Assembly: GCA_964403335.1 (NCBI GenBank)
Contig: CAYOFI010000004.1
Span: forward strand, 1-64,000
Direction of reading: 5' to 3'
Length of the DNA: 64,000 nt
Origin: CAZYAK01 sp964403335
GTDB lineage: Bacteria > Patescibacteriota > Gracilibacteria > Peribacterales > Peribacteraceae
In this document: positions 30,582 to 38,440 of the stretch, piece after piece
How the letters are laid out: each line of letters starts with the position of its first letter
How positions within the stretch are numbered: position 1 is the first letter of the stretch
The notes under the pieces: generated by a model
What the model saw: the letters and a program-made list of their open reading frames with translations, nothing else
Databases searched by the model: none
What the model was told of the DNA's origin: nothing
Made by a program: the position numbers and the translations under genes

Positions 30582-32999
30582 TCAGGATTTGATCCGGACG
30601 TAGAGGCTCGGCTTATCAAAGCCCGGCATCGCCACCAGGCGGCGGAGCATCCAGCGCGTGATCAAGACGGCCGTGAGCATGGAGAGCAGCACACCCAGAC
30701 CGAGCGTGACCGCGAAACCGCGCACGATGGACGTGCCGACGGCGAAGAGGATCACGCAGGTGATGATGGTGGAGACGTTTCCGTCGCGGATGGCGGGCCA
30801 GGAATGCTTGAAGCCGGATTCCAATGCGGTCTTCACGGACTTTCCTTTGCGCAGTTCTTCCTTCATGCGCTCGAACACGAGCACGTTGGCATCCACCGCC
30901 ATACCGATACTCAGGATGATACCGGCCATGCCCGCAAGCGTGAGCACCACGTAGGTGTCGGTGACCAGGAAGAGCGGCAGCTTGAGGATGGCGAAGGTGA
31001 TGAGCGAGAAGATCACGAGCGCGGCGTTGGCCACAAGGCCAAGCAGCCGATACACCAGGACCATGTAGAGCATGAGGATGATGACGCCGATGAGACCGGC
31101 GATCAGCGACGTTTGCAGAGCTGCTGCACCCAACTTGCCTTCCACGGTGTGCTGACCGGCCAAATGGATGGGAGCGGGGATGGCACCGGTGTTCAGGTCC
31201 TGCGCCAACTGTTGAGCTTCCTTGAAGTCCGAGCTGCCGGTGATGACGGCCGTGCCGCCGGAAATTTCTCCCTGCACGCGCGGAGCGGAGATCAATTCAC
31301 CGCCTACGAAGATGGCGATGGGCTTGCCGATGTTCTTGCGCGTGAGTTCCTGGAAGAGCCGGCCGCCTTCCGTATCAAAGGCGATCTGCACCACGGGAAC
31401 GTTGGTGATGGGATCGACGGTGACCGCGGCGTGGCGGAAGTGCTTGCCGTCCAACTGCGTGTCCTTCCAGCCGCTGGGAGTGAGGGAGAAGAAGAGCGTG
31501 CGGAGTGTCGCGGCTTGTTCGACGGCCTTCACATCCCCGTTTTGCAGCATGGTCACCAATGATTGACCCTTAGTCAGCGCGAGCGGACCGTCCGCGATGG
31601 TGAGCGCGTCGTAATCGGCCTCGTCGACAGTCGTGGTTTTGGCCTTGTCCACGCGGATGATGTGGTAGCCGTAGGGCGATTCCACGGGTTCGCTGATCTG
31701 TCCGGCCTGCATGGTGAAGGCTTTCTCTTCAAAGCTGGGGGCCACGTCTCCGCGCGCCACGGCTCCCAACTTTCCGCCGTTGGTCTTGGACGGACCGTCG
31801 GACTGGGCGCGGGCGAGGGCATCAAAATTCGCTCCCTTGTCCAATTGCGCCTTCAGTTCCTTCGCGCGGGCCAAAGCTTCTTCCTTCGTGCGCGTCACGC
31901 CCGCTTCCGCGGCTGCGGCACCTTTGTACGACACCAGGATATGGCTGGCTTCGACCTGTTCATGGCCGGGGCGGAACTGGCGCAGGAAGATCACGCGCGC
32001 GCCGGATCCGGCGGCGACGGCCTTCAGCTCTCCGCTCTGCATGCCGCGGAGGGCGGCACCCACGACGGGATCAAACTTGGCGTCCAATTGCATCTTTTCG
32101 CGGTAGGCATACGTCACACCCGTTTCCGTCTTGGCCAATTGCGCGAAGGCTTTGGGGGCTTCGTTCAGCACGCGACCGGTGGCAGTGAGCGGGCGGAGCG
32201 CCTCCGCCAAGAAAATACCGGATACGGGTCGCAGGACCTGGCCGCCGTTCCCATCGTCGACAGGCACATCGATAGTCCCTTCGCGCTGAATGGGTTTTGC
32301 CCCCGGCTTCAGCGTCCATGCGTCTTCCAGCCCCTTGGGGAGCTGGTCTTTGAAATACGATTGCGAGTTGCTGTATGCCATGCCGAGCTGCGAACCGATG
32401 TCTTGGCCCAATTTCTCCAGCGTGACACCGCTCTCCGTCATCTTGCGGACGGACAGCGCCACGTTCGCGCGGACACCCTTCGTGAAATCCTCCGTGGCTT
32501 CCGTGAATTCCTCTTTGAATTCCAATTGAATGGTTTTGCCGACGACCTTGATGCATTCCTGCACGTCGATGACGCCGGGGCATTCCACGAGCAAGTGCTT
32601 CTCATCGCCGATATACGACGGCGTGATGGTCGCTTCGCTCACACCCAGTCCGTTGATGCGGCGTTCCAAGACGGTGCGGATGGCTTCCACCAAATTACGC
32701 TGCTGTTCCTGAACGGATGTCTTTTGCGCCTGGAGATCGGCCACCACGCCGCTGCCGCTTGCTCTTGCGATCTGCGCATCCAAATCCGCCAATTGCTGGT
32801 GGATTTCTTCCTCGGAAATGCGGAAATCCAGCTGTGTACCGCCCGCAAGGTCCAAACCTAAGTGCAGCGCGGGGTTGCGCAAGAATCCAGGCGCCCAGGT
32901 TTTCCACTGTTGGGGCAGAGCCAGGAAGATGACAGCCACGGCCAGGATGGCAATGACGACGGTGCGGAGAGGAGATGTGCGGGAGCCGGAACCAGACAT
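30582..32999 (-). CDS. secD: protein translocase subunit SecD with an embedded parvulin-type PPIase domain
   Basis: An 805-residue membrane protein. TM1 is residues 14-30. The periplasmic region starts LHLGLDLAGGTQLDFRI, then LERRINGLGVSEATI. Residues about 349-454 are a complete parvulin/PpiC domain (VEASHILVSYKG, KTNGGKLGAVARGDVAPSFE, VESPYGYHIIRVDKAK), not part of ordinary SecD. Then comes the P1 head (IAFDTEGGRLFQELTRKNIGKPIAIFV, GELISAPRVQGEI) and TM2-6 with SIGMAVDANVLVFERMKEEL. SecD uses the proton gradient to pull exported proteins out of SecYEG; the added PPIase would act on them as they emerge. No secF is adjacent. The start at 32999 gives the normal N-terminus. Confidence 0.95.
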   Translation of the reverse strand: MSGSGSRTSPLRTVVIAILAVAVIFLALPQQWKTWAPGFLRNPALHLGLDLAGGTQLDFRISEEEIHQQLADLDAQIARASGSGVVADLQAQKTSVQEQQRNLVEAIRTVLERRINGLGVSEATITPSYIGDEKHLLVECPGVIDVQECIKVVGKTIQLEFKEEFTEATEDFTKGVRANVALSVRKMTESGVTLEKLGQDIGSQLGMAYSNSQSYFKDQLPKGLEDAWTLKPGAKPIQREGTIDVPVDDGNGGQVLRPVSGIFLAEALRPLTATGRVLNEAPKAFAQLAKTETGVTYAYREKMQLDAKFDPVVGAALRGMQSGELKAVAAGSGARVIFLRQFRPGHEQVEASHILVSYKGAAAAEAGVTRTKEEALARAKELKAQLDKGANFDALARAQSDGPSKTNGGKLGAVARGDVAPSFEEKAFTMQAGQISEPVESPYGYHIIRVDKAKTTTVDEADYDALTIADGPLALTKGQSLVTMLQNGDVKAVEQAATLRTLFFSLTPSGWKDTQLDGKHFRHAAVTVDPITNVPVVQIAFDTEGGRLFQELTRKNIGKPIAIFVGGELISAPRVQGEISGGTAVITGSSDFKEAQQLAQDLNTGAIPAPIHLAGQHTVEGKLGAAALQTSLIAGLIGVIILMLYMVLVYRLLGLVANAALVIFSLITFAILKLPLFLVTDTYVVLTLAGMAGIILSIGMAVDANVLVFERMKEELRKGKSVKTALESGFKHSWPAIRDGNVSTIITCVILFAVGTSIVRGFAVTLGLGVLLSMLTAVLITRWMLRRLVAMPGFDKPSLYVRIKS

Positions 33000-33117
33000 A
33001 GCGAAAGGGGAGGGGTGGGCGATTCTACAATGCGGACGCCAGATTACCAATGTCTAGATCCAATGGGAATCACAAACCGGCAATTGCAGGCTGTACAGAC
33101 GCCCTGCCATGGCGTCT

Positions 33118-33777
33118 TTACGGGTTCGCTTTCGCGAACTTGACGTGCAATCCCACATTCACGTCATCTGCGAACGTAGACGCCAATTCCAGGTTGGGGA
33201 TGCCATCGACCGCAATGGAGGTATGCACATCCGTCGCATCGATGGTTTTGACCGACATCAGCACGCCACGGAGGAAGATGCCCATTTTCTTACCTTGGTT
33301 CTCTGTGAAGAGGGTTTTGAGCTTTGTTCCTCCGTCCTCCGTAAAGGTGATGACTGCCGAAGCCCCGCCGCCAGCCGCCGGTCCCGCCGTCACCCAGTCG
33401 ATCTGTTTCTCCGTCAGGTCCGTCTCGTCAAACCCGCCGAAGTTCTCGGTGGTCACATCCGGTTTCCCATCGGTCGATTCCAGCATGACGCGCATCGCAA
33501 ACGGCAAGGTGATCTGCCCCGCCAACGCATCGCCCAGCTCCGCGTTTTCCGCGCGCACGCTCACTGTTCCCTTTGCAGCCGACACGTCGCCCGTCTTCAC
33601 TTCTTGGCCCAAGGCATCCAATCGCCGTTCGATCATCCGCTCCGTGGAGCGCTCCAAGTCTTCCACGCGCTTGGGATCTTTGCTGTCCAGCGTCATGCTG
33701 AAGCTCAGCATGCTGCCGCTTTGGCAGGCCGCAAGGAGAAGAATGGACAGAGCTGGTGCGAGAAGACGGAGACGCAT
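33118..33777 (-). CDS. lipoprotein resembling the SecD periplasmic (P1) domain
   Basis: A 219-residue lipoprotein: signal peptide with lipobox LLAAC (Cys18). The body parallels SecD from the next gene downstream: MIERRLDALGQEV corresponds to VLERRINGLGVSE, and VITFTEDGGTKLKTLFTENQGKKMGIFLRGVL to QIAFDTEGGRLFQELTRKNIGKPIAIFVGGEL. The tail LASTFADDVNVGLHVKF corresponds to LAQDLNTGAIPAPIHL. It has no transmembrane helices beyond the anchor. I read it as a free-standing copy of the SecD P1 domain on the outer face of the membrane. Its start lies in the edge of a family D hairpin. Confidence 0.72.
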   Translation of the reverse strand: MRLRLLAPALSILLLAACQSGSMLSFSMTLDSKDPKRVEDLERSTERMIERRLDALGQEVKTGDVSAAKGTVSVRAENAELGDALAGQITLPFAMRVMLESTDGKPDVTTENFGGFDETDLTEKQIDWVTAGPAAGGGASAVITFTEDGGTKLKTLFTENQGKKMGIFLRGVLMSVKTIDATDVHTSIAVDGIPNLELASTFADDVNVGLHVKFAKANP

Positions 33778-33781
33778 GGGT

Positions 33782-33896
33782 AATTGAGAATTGAAAATGG
33801 AAAATTGAGAATGTCGAAAGAATCTTGAAGCAAAACAGATCTGATGTGTAGGTAGTATCAGCTTTTTGACATAATTTTCAATTCTCAATTTTCAAT
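33782..33896. repeat. intergenic hairpin element, family D (TTGAAAATGGAAAA word), copy 1
   Basis: The left arm is TTGAGAATTGAAAATGGAAA and the right arm is TTTTCAATTCTCAATTTTCA. The centre has TCGAAAGAATCTTGAAG, also seen in part in the family A element at 59968. The right arm encodes the last residues KIEN and the TGA stop of the nucleotidyltransferase on the minus strand. Confidence 0.9.
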
Positions 33897-34870
33897 GTCG
33901 TTCCTTTTCGCAGCATTTGATTCTGCAGATCCAGCCCCTGCAGCACGCAGCCGTCATCAATCACGCAATTGCGCAGTGTGCAGTCAGTAATGGAGCAGCC
34001 GTCGAAGACGATGCAATCCGTCAGTTCGCTTCGCTCGATCCGGCATTTTTCTCCGATGGCGACGCTGCCCGTGAACGTAGAGCCGGTTTGCGTCGAATTG
34101 GTTCCAAGGATCGATGCAGCTCCAACAATCAACCGATGCGCATCTAAATATGACGCAAAGGAGCCGATATCGATCCATGGCTCCGTGAAGACGAAGCACT
34201 CGACTTTCTGATTTCGTCGAAGCAATTCTTCGAAGATACCGCCCATATTGTCCGGATGAGTCTTCGCGTGATCCACAAGGATCGGAAGGACGGCTCGCGG
34301 CAACACCGCGCATCCGGCACTGACGAGTGTCGTCTTCGGCTCGCGAGGCTTCTCCTCAAACCCTGCTACTCGACGCACTTTTCGCTCCTTGATCTCTTTG
34401 ACGCCCTTGATCTCTTCGATCTCCTCCGTCAACACCGTTCCGAATGCGGAGGCCTTCACCGGGTCTCCAATGTCGTGCGCGGCTAGGAGTGACGTGCCGG
34501 TGAAGCTTTGCAGAAAATCTTCGAGCTTGAATCCCAGATAATTATCGCCGGTGAGAATCAAGACATCATCATCGATCTTCTCTTCTTGAATCCAGGCACT
34601 GATGGCGCCGAGCGCCCCCAACTTCTTATCATCGCTGCGCGTGCCTTCGATTTTCAGGTCGATCGACCGTCCTGCCGTCTGCGCCCAGTGCATGAAGGCT
34701 TCTTCAAACATCGCATTCGTGCTGACCGTCACGTGCATGTCTTTGGGCAATGCATCGACCAAGTGCGTGATGAGCGGTTTGCCGGCCAGCGGAAGCAGCG
34801 GCTTGCTGCGTTCTTCGGTCAATGGCCACAACCGTGTCGCGAACCCGCCGGCGAGGATGAATGCTTGCAT
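33878..34870 (-). CDS. sugar-phosphate nucleotidyltransferase
   Basis: A 330-residue NTP_transferase enzyme of the mannose-1-P guanylyltransferase/GlmU kind. It starts MQAFILAGGFATRLWPLTEE and continues RSKPLLPLAGKPLITHL, LILTGDNYLG and WIDIGSFASYLDAHR. A left-handed beta-helix tail follows (SVAIGEKCRIERSELTDCIVF, SITDCTLRNCVIDDGCVL). It makes an NDP-sugar for surface glycans; the exact sugar is not clear. Codons about 148-162 (EEIEEIKGVKEIKER) come from the family J repeat, and the final KIEN plus stop from a hairpin arm. A TACACT box lies 7 bases before the ATG. Confidence 0.85.
   Translation of the reverse strand: MQAFILAGGFATRLWPLTEERSKPLLPLAGKPLITHLVDALPKDMHVTVSTNAMFEEAFMHWAQTAGRSIDLKIEGTRSDDKKLGALGAISAWIQEEKIDDDVLILTGDNYLGFKLEDFLQSFTGTSLLAAHDIGDPVKASAFGTVLTEEIEEIKGVKEIKERKVRRVAGFEEKPREPKTTLVSAGCAVLPRAVLPILVDHAKTHPDNMGGIFEELLRRNQKVECFVFTEPWIDIGSFASYLDAHRLIVGAASILGTNSTQTGSTFTGSVAIGEKCRIERSELTDCIVFDGCSITDCTLRNCVIDDGCVLQGLDLQNQMLRKGTTLKIEN
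34384..34427 (-). repeat. in-frame family J repeat in the nucleotidyltransferase gene
   Basis: On the minus strand GGAGGAGATCGAAGAGATCA and AGGGCGTCAAAGAGATCAAG match the trmD repeat at 305-346. Here the frame gives EEIEEIKGVKEIKE, whereas in trmD it gives GDRRDQGDQGRRG. Confidence 0.8.
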
Positions 34871-34877
34871 TGTTAGT

Positions 34878-34883
34878 AGTGTA
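34878..34883 (-). promoter_or_regulatory. -10 box of the nucleotidyltransferase gene
   Basis: On the minus strand TACACT ends 7 bases before the ATG at 34870. Confidence 0.6.
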
Positions 34884-34903
34884 CGCGAGAGGCGAGGGGT
34901 GAT

Positions 34904-34982
34904 AGAGGGGATAGACGCCATAGACGGAATAGACGTATTTTTTTCCTCTATCGCCTCTATACCCTCTATCCCGTCTATTCCT
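34904..34982. repeat. intergenic hairpin element, family B (GATAGACG word), copy 2
   Basis: The left arm (GATAGAGGGGATAGACGCCA, TAGACGGAATAGACG) and right arm (CCTCTATCGCCTC, CCCTCTATCCCGTCTATTCC) surround a T-rich centre. It fills the gap between two minus-strand genes and abuts the stop of the next one. Confidence 0.9.
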
Positions 34983-35789
34983 TCATCGAAAGAACCACTC
35001 CCACCCCGCCCGCCTCGGGCTCACCACCGTCACGGACCGTCCTTCCAAGGATTCAATGCGTTCATCGCGTTCCACGATTCCCAGTACCGAGGGAAGGAGG
35101 AGATACGTGATGCCGCGCTCGCGGCAGGCGCTCAACAGATTGATGGACTGTTCCAAGTCGCTGCACTGAATAAGGTGCGTGATGTGCTTGGTCTTGAGCG
35201 TCTCTTCCAGTTTGTTGAGTTTGCCGACGACAGGGACTCCCGCGATCTCCGTGTCTTTCGTTCCCGCGCCATCGATGATGGCCACAGGCGTAAGAGCGTT
35301 CCGGTTTTTTTTCAGTTCATCGATCAGCTTCCGCGACTCGCGCGTCACGCCCACGATCAAGGTTGGGAATGCGGGCGGATCTTTGCTGAGGGAACGACGA
35401 AGAATTCCGTCAAAAATCAGATGCCAGATCCAGATCATTGCAAAACTCAGCACCATTCCCAGCACCAAGATCAGGCGGCTGAAGACCTGCGTGTGGACGA
35501 AGTAATAGACGAGGGCGACAAGGGCGGCGCCCATGGCGCACGAATAGGCGATGTAGGCGGCGTTGCGAAGCGTGCCTTGGCTGCGCGTGAGTGCGAAGGT
35601 GCGGGTTGTCAGCAGACTGATCAACCACAGCGGCGCGACGGCGATGACGATGATCAGGAAATTCCAGAATGGAAGGTCCGTACTGAAAATCCATCCCACG
35701 CGCGCGAAGTACGCGATTTTATAGGCGCCGATAAAGAGGAGCAGGTCGGAGACGAGCCACAAGGCGAGGAGCAGGCGACGGCGGGACAT
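34983..35789 (-). CDS. glycosylphosphotransferase N-terminal half (membrane plus CoA-binding-like domain)
   Basis: A 268-residue protein: four transmembrane segments (residues 5-25, 42-62, 80-100, 105-125), then a Rossmann-like domain (FPTLIVGVTRESRKLIDELKK, GVPVVGKLNKLEETLK, HLIQCSDLEQSINLL) as in PF13727 of polyprenyl-phosphate sugar transferases. It ends IESLEGRSVTVVSPRRAGWEWFFR, just where the catalytic bacterial sugar transferase domain normally begins. It therefore lacks the phosphotransferase part. The stop codon is at the junction with a hairpin element, which may have caused the truncation. The start at 35789 is supported by a TATCCT box 6 bases upstream. Confidence 0.72.
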   Translation of the reverse strand: MSRRRLLLALWLVSDLLLFIGAYKIAYFARVGWIFSTDLPFWNFLIIVIAVAPLWLISLLTTRTFALTRSQGTLRNAAYIAYSCAMGAALVALVYYFVHTQVFSRLILVLGMVLSFAMIWIWHLIFDGILRRSLSKDPPAFPTLIVGVTRESRKLIDELKKNRNALTPVAIIDGAGTKDTEIAGVPVVGKLNKLEETLKTKHITHLIQCSDLEQSINLLSACRERGITYLLLPSVLGIVERDERIESLEGRSVTVVSPRRAGWEWFFR

Positions 35790-35795
35790 GGGGGA

Positions 35796-35801
35796 AGGAT
35801 A
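35796..35801 (-). promoter_or_regulatory. -10 box of the truncated glycosylphosphotransferase gene
   Basis: On the minus strand TATCCT ends 6 bases before the ATG at 35789. Confidence 0.6.
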
Positions 35802-35835
35802 GCGTTCGCGTACTGGAAGCAAAAGTTCCACATGC

Positions 35836-35919
35836 TTGAAGAAACCGAGGAAACCGATGAAACCGAGGAAAGAATTCGTCGGTTTCCTCGGTTTCTTTGT
35901 ACTCTTCGGTTTCCTCATA
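35836..35919. repeat. intergenic hairpin element, family E (GAAACCGAGG word)
   Basis: The left arm is GAAACCGAGGAAACCGATGA and the right arm is TCGGTTTCCTCGGTTTC repeated. It touches the TGA stop of the metallopeptidase gene. Confidence 0.85.
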
Positions 35920-36802
35920 AGTTCCCCGCCACCCAGCTATACGTCCCCCGCGCGGCATCCGCCGGAATCAATCCGTTCCACGCATCGGTTTCCGTCAGGC
36001 GGATATCGGAGGGGAAATAGGTGCGCATCCAATCCAGCTTGGCTTGCAACGACGGGTTCGTCTTGGCGCGCTCTTCGAATGCCGAGCGTTGGAGCAGGTA
36101 GTAGGTGACGGTCTCCGCCAAGTCTTCGAACGCATCGGTATCCGCATAGGCGGAGACGAAGTCCGCGCTGACCGTTCCGGCCTTGTGTGCTTTGGACGAT
36201 GCCCAAGAGATCTTGTAAAAGAGGACGCTCGGATCGTCGTTGCGGACGGCTTCGTCACCGTCGAAAAATGCGCTGCCGCCGCTGTTTGCAGTACCCGTGA
36301 GGCACGTGATATCCCAGAAGTGTCCCAACCCCTCATGCGTCAGCAGCGTGATGAACCGCGTGTCGGTGAGTGAGCCGTTCATGAGGATGGTGCTGCGGCC
36401 GGCGGCTCCGCGGAATTCCGGTTTGGCGTAGAGGACGGAGTAGGTCTGCAATTTGGACTGACAATCGGCGGGGAGAAGACCGAGGATCATGCGGGAGAGC
36501 GCGCGGTGGCGGGCGGTCATTTCCGATTGATCGAGGATGGCGAGGGGGTCGGACGGAGCGGTGGGGGCTTGGGCGAGGGTGAGGGCTGGGGAAGAAGATG
36601 CGGAGCGCGTGCGAGTCTGGATTCTGGAGGGGCGGCGCGCCGAAATCTGCGTGCTGGTCACGGCACCTTTGCCGAGGGTCTTCGCACCCGGTTTTAAGCT
36701 TGCGATGCCAGCATCGTGTGCTACGCTGACATGCAGTTGAAGGGCAAATGTGAGAGTTCCCAGCCCAACGCCGAACCATAATGATTGAGTCCGTTTCATC
36801 AT
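35915..36802 (-). CDS. putative secreted metallopeptidase with HExxxH-like site
   Basis: A 295-residue exported protein. A signal peptide (RTQSLWFGVGLGTLTFALQL) is followed by a Ser/Thr/Arg-rich linker and a domain with ITLLTHEGLGHFWDITCL. The H-E-G-L-G-H spacing is HExxxH rather than HExxH, and DAFEDLAETVTYYLL downstream could give the third metal ligand. I do not recognise the family. It is divergent from rlmD, with the -10 elements of both within 45 bases. Confidence 0.6.
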   Translation of the reverse strand: MMKRTQSLWFGVGLGTLTFALQLHVSVAHDAGIASLKPGAKTLGKGAVTSTQISARRPSRIQTRTRSASSSPALTLAQAPTAPSDPLAILDQSEMTARHRALSRMILGLLPADCQSKLQTYSVLYAKPEFRGAAGRSTILMNGSLTDTRFITLLTHEGLGHFWDITCLTGTANSGGSAFFDGDEAVRNDDPSVLFYKISWASSKAHKAGTVSADFVSAYADTDAFEDLAETVTYYLLQRSAFEERAKTNPSLQAKLDWMRTYFPSDIRLTETDAWNGLIPADAARGTYSWVAGNL

Positions 36803-36847
36803 TTGCGTGAATACAAAAAGGTGTTTTTATACTATATTCCCTGAGAA

Positions 36848-38326
36848 ATGTCAATAACCCCTGACGCACCCCCCAAAGAAGCCCCAGAAACGGGCGTTCT
36901 GGCAGGAACGGTGCACACCGTCACGATCGAGAAACTGACCTTTGGAGGGTCAGGATTGGCCCATGTGGACGGTTTGCCGGTGTTTGTGGAAGACAGCATT
37001 CCGGGCCAAAACGTCCAAATCGTCATCACCAAGCGCAAGGACCGCTATGCCGAAGCGAAGGTCCAGAAGGTCCTGCGCAAAGCCAAAGACGAGATTCCCG
37101 CCCGCTGCCCCCACTTCCACGATTGCGGCGGCTGCGTGTGGCAGAACCTCCCCTATAACAAGCAGATTGAATATAAAGAGAACATCGTTCGCGAGACGCT
37201 CAGTCACCTCACGCCCGTCGACGACGCACTCCGCGCGCAGCTCCCGGGCCGCGTGTTGGGAATCATCCCCAGTCCCCAGGTCTTCCACTATCGCAACAAA
37301 TTGGAGATGACGTTCGGCTACACAAACATGCGCCACGAGGAGAAGGCCGGCAAAAGAATTTACTTTGATGAAGGTCCGACCATCGGCTTCCACCAGCCGG
37401 GCCAGTGGCAGACGGTTCTGCCGATCGCGGAGTGCCATCTGTACGACGAGCAGCTCCCGATGTTGCTGAGCCAAGTCCGTCGTTTTATGGAAGAGACGCG
37501 TTTGCCGGTCTATAACCCCAAGACTCAGAAGGGGATGCTGCGCACGCTGTTGCTTCGCCGCGGCGTGCACACCGGAGAGCAGATGATTTGCTTCTTACTC
37601 CAGGCTCGCAAAAAAGATCTGGAACCGCTCTTCCAGAGTTTCCTCCGCTCCTTCGGCGGCCGCCCGAATTTGGCTTCGCTCATGATCGTCGAACACATGG
37701 GTGTGCACGAGAAACCGGAGTTCCCCAAGATCCATACGCTCCTGGGAAAGCAGACCATCACCGAACGACTGTTTGATCTTCAATTCGAAATCTCGCCGTT
37801 CTCGTTCTTCCAGACGAACACCTTCGCCGCCGAAAAACTCTACCGCGCCATCTCTGATGCCGCGGATCTGAGCCTCAAAGATACCGTCCTCGACGCATAC
37901 TGCGGTATGGGCACGATTGGTCAGTATCTGGCACGCTTCTGCCAGAAAGTCGTCGGTATCGAAAGCCACCCGTCGGCCATCGAGGATGCTTTGCGCTCCG
38001 CGGGCCGCAACAAAATCGGCAACATCAGTTTCTACAAAGGCCGCACGGAACAAGTGCTCCTGCAGCAGCTCAAACCCGGCGGCAAATACGCCTTCGATGT
38101 CATCGTCGTCGATCCTCCCCGCGCCGGTCTGCATCCGAAAGCCCGCGAGGCGGTGCTCGCACACAAGCCGAAGAAAATCGTCTATGTCTCTTGCAACACG
38201 GCGACGTTTGCTCGTGATTTGGGCGAATTCCTTAAGGGCGGCTACGATTTGCGCACCGTGCAGCCGGTCGATCTGTTCCCACATACGAGTCATATCGAGA
38301 CGGTGGCGTTGTTACAGAGGAAATAA
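36848..38326 (+). CDS. rlmD: 23S rRNA (uracil-5-)-methyltransferase, RlmD/RumA type
   Basis: A 492-residue SAM-dependent RNA methyltransferase of the TrmA/RlmCD family. A TRAM domain (VTIEKLTFGGSGLAHVDGLP, VFVEDSIPGQ) is followed by the iron-sulfur motif CPHFHDCGGCVWQ, a central domain, then the Rossmann domain (FFQTNTFAAEKLY, VLDAYCGMGTIGQYLA, VDPPRAGLHPKA) with the catalytic Cys in VYVSCNTATFARDL. RlmD is the likeliest member, since it has both TRAM and the cluster. The stop TAA starts the hairpin element that leads into rlmH. Confidence 0.88.
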   Translation: MSITPDAPPKEAPETGVLAGTVHTVTIEKLTFGGSGLAHVDGLPVFVEDSIPGQNVQIVITKRKDRYAEAKVQKVLRKAKDEIPARCPHFHDCGGCVWQNLPYNKQIEYKENIVRETLSHLTPVDDALRAQLPGRVLGIIPSPQVFHYRNKLEMTFGYTNMRHEEKAGKRIYFDEGPTIGFHQPGQWQTVLPIAECHLYDEQLPMLLSQVRRFMEETRLPVYNPKTQKGMLRTLLLRRGVHTGEQMICFLLQARKKDLEPLFQSFLRSFGGRPNLASLMIVEHMGVHEKPEFPKIHTLLGKQTITERLFDLQFEISPFSFFQTNTFAAEKLYRAISDAADLSLKDTVLDAYCGMGTIGQYLARFCQKVVGIESHPSAIEDALRSAGRNKIGNISFYKGRTEQVLLQQLKPGGKYAFDVIVVDPPRAGLHPKAREAVLAHKPKKIVYVSCNTATFARDLGEFLKGGYDLRTVQPVDLFPHTSHIETVALLQRK

Positions 38327-38438
38327 GGCTAAGGGCTAAGGCTAAGGCCGTAGGTAATTTGCTTTGAGGATTGCGGTACACTTTTCTGCATAGCTGTGAA
38401 ATTTCCATTCTTAGCCTTAACCCTTAGCCTTAGCCTTT
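38324..38438. repeat. intergenic hairpin element, family A (GGCTAAGG word), copy 2
   Basis: The left arm is TAAGGCTAAGGGCTAAGGCT and the right arm is TTAGCCTTAACCCTTAGCCT. The centre holds GGTACACTTTTC. It runs from the rlmD stop codon to 2 bases before the rlmH ATG. Confidence 0.9.
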
Positions 38439-38440
38439 AC

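Noticed and set aside
30285..32861. Two long plus-strand frames antisense to secD and folB
   Set aside because: Mirror frames of well-identified genes; no recognisable domains.
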